A stretch of 10,137 nt of DNA, taken from assembly GCA_021781625.1 (NCBI GenBank), contig JAJXWL010000046.1, forward strand, positions 1 to 10,137, read 5' to 3'. The stretch comes from a bacterium. GTDB taxonomy: Bacteria > Spirochaetota > Spirochaetia > JABEVK01. Position numbers and translations under genes: made by a program. The notes beneath the pieces are model-generated. The model did not search any database. It worked only from the letters and a program-made list of their open reading frames with translations, and was not told the origin of the DNA. Of the stretch, positions 7,691-10,137 are shown one piece after another (within the stretch, counting starts at the first letter, position 1; each line of letters begins with the position of its first letter).

Positions 7691-7715
7691 TCCTCCTCAT
7701 CAGGGGGTTGCCCCC
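7691..7715 (-). promoter_or_regulatory. leuC SD with adjacent GC hairpin
   Basis: The leuC SD GAGGAGGA occupies 7691-7698. Only four bases upstream in the mRNA lies the perfect inverted repeat GGGGGCAACCCCC (7703-7715), with a five-pair stem and a three-base loop. The 98-nt leader holds a second small hairpin, GCC/GGC, at 7729-7740. A stable stem so close to the SD could affect ribosome access. No Leu-rich leader peptide or riboswitch class was recognised. Confidence 0.4.
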
Positions 7716-7783
7716 AAATACACCCACCGCCTGAAAAGGCACCGCAAGCACGGAAACTCTCCACGAAATGGGCCGTATTATTC

Positions 7784-8164
7784 TTAATGAAGCTGGTCAA
7801 AGGTGTCCAGAGGAGGAAGCACAATGGCCTTTTTAGGCTTGCGGAGAGGTTGCTGGGAATGCTCCCACAAGTTCTGAACGACAGGCCAGGCCGATGACTT
7901 ACCGTGCTGACGGCAAAAGTCTTCCCACTCAGAACCTGAAGCACAGGCTTCAAAGGCCTCTTCCCACAGCTCGGGAGGCAGGGACTGACGAACCGTTGGC
8001 TCTAAAAGCTGTCGGCTCACTCGGACCAAATTGTGATAAATCATAGTCTTATGATAAGTCATAGTCTGGAGTATCGAAGGCCTTTGTGCAAGAACTGTGA
8101 GGATTTGGTCAAACTTTGATGAAGTCTCGGTTTTCGTCTGGGCAGGTTTTCGTCCGTTGGGCAT
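7784..8164 (-). CDS. hypothetical protein, 126 residues, with tandem hexapeptide repeat
   Basis: I do not recognise this family. The protein is soluble-looking, with no signal peptide or membrane segment. It has a Lys/Thr/Ser-rich N-terminus (about 1-17), a middle part rich in charged residues and tryptophan (Trp67, 80, 93, 100) that looks helical, and a Lys/Pro-rich tail. Residues 33-38 and 39-44 are a tandem pair, QTMTYH then KTMIYH, encoded by an 18-bp DNA repeat. The ATG at 8164 is preceded by AGGGAT, a fair SD; the next Met (8062) has none. The gene runs in the same direction as leuC, 98 nt upstream of it, and is divergent from the CHAD gene. It is chosen over overlapping frames because it has an SD, fits the gap and has protein-like composition. 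It may be lineage-restricted; no function is proposed. Confidence 0.6.
   Translation of the reverse strand: MPNGRKPAQTKTETSSKFDQILTVLAQRPSILQTMTYHKTMIYHNLVRVSRQLLEPTVRQSLPPELWEEAFEACASGSEWEDFCRQHGKSSAWPVVQNLWEHSQQPLRKPKKAIVLPPLDTFDQLH
8032..8067. repeat. 18-bp tandem repeat inside the hypothetical gene
   Basis: Units 8032-8049 and 8050-8067 match at 16 of 18 positions; each ends in TCATAGTCT. Because 18 is a multiple of three, the repeat keeps frame and yields the duplicated hexapeptide. The two mismatches suggest the duplication is not brand new. Two units only, so it is not a CRISPR or a microsatellite array. Confidence 0.8.
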
Positions 8165-8208
8165 AATCCCTGTTAAGTTAAGATTTAACGGATTTTCAGG
8201 AGCCGACC
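8165..8208. promoter_or_regulatory. divergent intergenic region
   Basis: Only 44 bases separate the divergent start codons of the unknown gene and the CHAD gene. The stretch holds both SD sites (AGGGAT for the left gene, AGGAG at 8198-8202 for the right) and an AT-rich inverted repeat, GTTAA at 8172-8176 against TTAAC at 8185-8189. Two full promoters do not fit, so at least one must reach into the opposite coding region. The inverted repeat could be an operator; I see no convincing -35/-10 pair. Confidence 0.35.
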
Positions 8209-9600
8209 ATGCCGGATGAGGTCTTTCGACTCAGGAACCGCCGCTCGCTGGCGCACTTCCTTGACATCTTTTTTCTTCGCTTTCCAGGAGTTTTGGGCCC
8301 TGCGAAAACCGTCACCTGGGAATTCTGGGACACCTACGACGGCCGTTGGAGCAAAGAGGGGAAGGCCTGGCTACGCGAAGACGGTGAAGCCACCGAACCG
8401 GTCCTGGTTCAACCGCCTTCGTGGAAGGCTTTGCCCGCGTCATGGTCAGACTTTGGGTTGCAAAGTCCCGTTTTATGGGCGAAAGCCCACCTCACCCTTC
8501 ATGAGGTGAGGTTCTCCACCGGCTCCACGCGTTCTTTGCGGGGGTGGGTGACCCAAAGTCGTAAAGGCTCCTTTTTAGCTTTAGAAGAATCTGACGATCC
8601 CTTAGCCCCCCTCATCCTCGAAACCCTGGGCCACGAGCTAGAACGTGTGACCGAAAGGGGCCTGTCCCTGGTGACCCCCTTGCGGCATAGCTTTGTCTGG
8701 CCCCAGGAGGAACCCCCATCGGCGGGGGTATCCGCTTTACATTACTTTGTCACCCGCATCCGTCAAGAGTTTGACCTTGCCCGACAGTACGAAAAGGGTA
8801 TGCTGACCGGCATCGACACCGAATGTCTGCACCAGTACAGGACAAGACTGCGACGGGCCAGGTCGTTGCTCCGTTTAGGGCAAAACTTGTTTGACCCCCA
8901 GTTCAAGGCCTTGTCCCAGGAACTAAAAACCCTTATGTCGCCCAGCAACAATTTGCGAGACCTTGACGTTCTTTTACTCAGCTGGAATGACTTTATCCGC
9001 TTATTACCCCCAGAGTTCGCCAACGATTGGACATTATGGAAGGCCTCGCTCGAAAAGCAACGGCTTTCTGAAGCGCGGGCTTGGAAAAGGTGGCTCAAGA
9101 CAGAAATTTATCAAAAAGCCGTCACAGCTTTCAGCAAAACTCTAGATTCCTTGACCCTAGAGGGCCCGTTGATGGAAGAAGCGGCGCCGCCGCTCTTGGC
9201 CCGTTTGGCCTCTTTACGAAAGATTCCTCGCCGGCTAGGGCCAACCCCCACGGCTGATCAGTTGCATCAAGCTCGCATTTCCCTCAAAAAAGGCCGTTAC
9301 AGCTTAGAAATGCTCGGAGCTTGGTGTCCACAAAAAGTTCGCGTTTCCCTCCTTAAAGAAATTCGAACTCTTCAGGATCGCTTAGGGGCTTTTCAAGACC
9401 TTAGCGTGATTCTTCAACGGGTCAAGAGCGAGTTAGCGACCTCGTCGACGGGGCTGGCCCCGCTCCCCCGAGGAGTCCTGTGGGGCACTCTCTGGGCAGA
9501 AGCCCGGCAGATGCAGTGGCAGGTGCATAAAGCCCTCTTGAGGTTAGCTTCTCCCCGACTCCGAAAGATTTTTGAACTTTTAACCGGAGGCGGCGAGTGA
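8209..9600 (+). CDS. CHAD-domain protein with a degenerate CYTH-like N-terminus
   Basis: CHAD domains are helical bundles whose conserved histidines and basic residues bind inorganic polyphosphate. In this 463-residue protein the CHAD part spans about 175-455. The two internal half-repeats are visible: LHQYRTRLRRARSLLRL (207-223, His208) with RDLDVLL (250-256), and LHQARISLKKGRYSLEML (352-369, His353) with FQDLSVIL (395-402). The N-terminal part contains WDTYDGRWSKEGKAWLRED (40-58), which resembles the central strand region of CYTH triphosphatases, but no ExExK motif is present, so a working CYTH active site is unlikely. No signal peptide or membrane segment is clear. The ATG at 8209 has an AGGAG SD six bases upstream. 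Its stop overlaps the Nudix start by 4 nt, so the two are co-transcribed and probably translationally coupled. The CHAD call is firm; the CYTH remnant and polyphosphate role are inferred. Confidence 0.88.
   Translation: MPDEVFRLRNRRSLAHFLDIFFLRFPGVLGPAKTVTWEFWDTYDGRWSKEGKAWLREDGEATEPVLVQPPSWKALPASWSDFGLQSPVLWAKAHLTLHEVRFSTGSTRSLRGWVTQSRKGSFLALEESDDPLAPLILETLGHELERVTERGLSLVTPLRHSFVWPQEEPPSAGVSALHYFVTRIRQEFDLARQYEKGMLTGIDTECLHQYRTRLRRARSLLRLGQNLFDPQFKALSQELKTLMSPSNNLRDLDVLLLSWNDFIRLLPPEFANDWTLWKASLEKQRLSEARAWKRWLKTEIYQKAVTAFSKTLDSLTLEGPLMEEAAPPLLARLASLRKIPRRLGPTPTADQLHQARISLKKGRYSLEMLGAWCPQKVRVSLLKEIRTLQDRLGAFQDLSVILQRVKSELATSSTGLAPLPRGVLWGTLWAEARQMQWQVHKALLRLASPRLRKIFELLTGGGE
9586..9590 (+). 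promoter_or_regulatory. SD site for the GTG-started Nudix gene
   Basis: GGAGG, inside the last codons of the CHAD gene, stands six bases before a GTG at 9597 that overlaps the CHAD stop as GTGA. Ideal spacing and the overlap support this non-ATG start and point to translational coupling. Confidence 0.75.
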
Positions 9601-10137
9601 GCTATCAAAGGGTGTTCTTCTGGGAAGGAGAGCTTGGCAAAAGCCTCAAACGACTACCAAAACTCGATTCCACTCCGCCCCGGGGGTTGCCCCGAAAGGC
9701 CTTTGAACTTACCGAAGCACCAGGGGAACTATTCCTTTACGAGGGAGCCCTTGAGGGCTTAAAAACAGCCGTCGTAACTTTCGAAACCCTCGAAGACGCT
9801 CGGCAGTTTCAGCCTCCCGGCACCTTTGGCTACGAATTAACTTTCGATCCCAGATTCCGCGAGGAGGCTTTAGGCAGTCCCCCGCCTCAACTGCCGCTTT
9901 CGGCCGACGCCTCGGTCACGTGGGCGTTTGGAGCCCTTCCCTTTCGCCAAGAAAAGGCTAAGCCCGAGCTCATCATTATTACCACGCGAAACTCCGAAAC
10001 CCCTCAGGGGGCCAAACAATGGATTTTTCCAAAAGGTCAACCCGAAAAAGGCCTAAGCCCGGCTCAAGTGGCGGTGCTGGAGTGCCTCGAAGAAGCCGGG
10101 GTTCGCGGACAGGTCGCCGGTCCGCCCCTCCTTTTAC
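9597..10137 (+). CDS. Nudix hydrolase, partial (3' end outside window)
   Basis: The reading frame is open from the GTG at 9597 to the window edge (180 codons). Residues from about 107 form a Nudix fold: AFGALPFRQ, then LIIITTRN, then QWIFPKG, and a Nudix box at 147-169 ending in LECLEEAGV. Against the consensus GX5EX7REUXEEXGU, the first Glu is Leu (152) and the Arg is Leu (161), while Glu162 and the pair Glu165-Glu166, the main metal ligands, are kept. The WIFPKG segment resembles diadenosine-polyphosphate and diphosphoinositol-polyphosphate hydrolases. Residues 1-100, with no family I recognise, may be an extra domain. The gene overlaps the CHAD gene by 4 nt, suggesting a shared role in polyphosphate or phosphoanhydride metabolism. 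The substrate is not determined by sequence. Confidence 0.85.
   Translation, partial: MSYQRVFFWEGELGKSLKRLPKLDSTPPRGLPRKAFELTEAPGELFLYEGALEGLKTAVVTFETLEDARQFQPPGTFGYELTFDPRFREEALGSPPPQLPLSADASVTWAFGALPFRQEKAKPELIIITTRNSETPQGAKQWIFPKGQPEKGLSPAQVAVLECLEEAGVRGQVAGPPLLL

Noticed and set aside
7685..7751. A 22-residue N-terminal extension of LeuC from a GTG at 7751.
   Set aside because: The strong SD sits just before the ATG at 7685, and the protein from there begins like known LeuC proteins.
7760..7800. TTGACC on the - strand, a possible -35 for leuC.
   Set aside because: At normal 16-18 nt spacing the -10 candidates (TACGGC and neighbours) are poor; the better TAATAC is only 14 nt away.
7654..7953. 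A 99-codon - strand frame overlapping both the leuC start and the 126-residue gene.
   Set aside because: It would overlap the well-supported leuC start, has no family features, and the alternative frame with an SD and fuller length (7784-8164) fits better.
8032..8067. A possible CRISPR or satellite start.
   Set aside because: There are only two adjoining imperfect units with no spacers and no cas genes.
8490..8511. A seven-pair inverted repeat CCTCACC/GGTGAGG with an eight-base loop.
   Set aside because: It lies inside the CHAD coding region with no regulatory context and is plausible by chance at this composition.

Overview
The window is 10.1 kb of compact bacterial chromosome at roughly mid GC. 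It holds a tRNA cluster, two gene blocks read from the + strand and a four-gene block read from the - strand. Most genes have purine-rich Shine-Dalgarno (SD) sites and gaps are short. No insertion sequence, integrase, CRISPR array or phage gene is visible. The very large ATP-driven Fe-S activase points to an anaerobe or facultative anaerobe, because this oxygen-sensitive family is best known from anaerobic bacteria. The sequence alone does not let me name a phylum with confidence.

Layout. 1-233: the 3' end of tRNA-Lys(UUU), then two almost identical tRNA-Glu genes with anticodons UUC and CUC. 278-1351 (+): an EAL-domain c-di-GMP phosphodiesterase with an unrecognised N-terminal region. It is convergent with 1380-5768 (-), a fused protein of about 1462 residues with two activator (BadF/BadG/BcrA/BcrD-type) ATPase domains followed by Cys-rich dehydratase/reductase-like regions. 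Upstream of that on the same strand lie leuD (5844-6368), leuC (6420-7685) and a 126-residue unknown protein (7784-8164). The four genes are separated by 98, 51 and 75 nt and could form one transcription unit. Divergent from it, 44 nt away, a CHAD protein (8209-9600, +) overlaps by 4 nt a Nudix hydrolase that runs off the right edge (9597-10137, +).

How they may work together. LeuC and LeuD form the [4Fe-4S] isopropylmalate isomerase of leucine synthesis, or a close relative acting on another 2-alkylmalate. The activase family uses ATP hydrolysis to drive low-potential electrons into a partner Fe-S protein for difficult dehydrations or reductions, and here activator and acceptor-like regions appear to be joined in one chain. 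Its substrate cannot be read from the sequence. The CHAD-Nudix pair suggests polyphosphate binding coupled to hydrolysis of a phosphoanhydride substrate. The EAL protein would lower c-di-GMP and has no obvious functional link to its neighbours.

The most notable points are the double-headed activase fusion beside leuCD, the translationally coupled CHAD-Nudix pair, the tRNA-Glu duplication with an anticodon change, and three small direct repeats: at the activase stop codon, at the leuC/leuD junction, and inside the 126-residue unknown gene.
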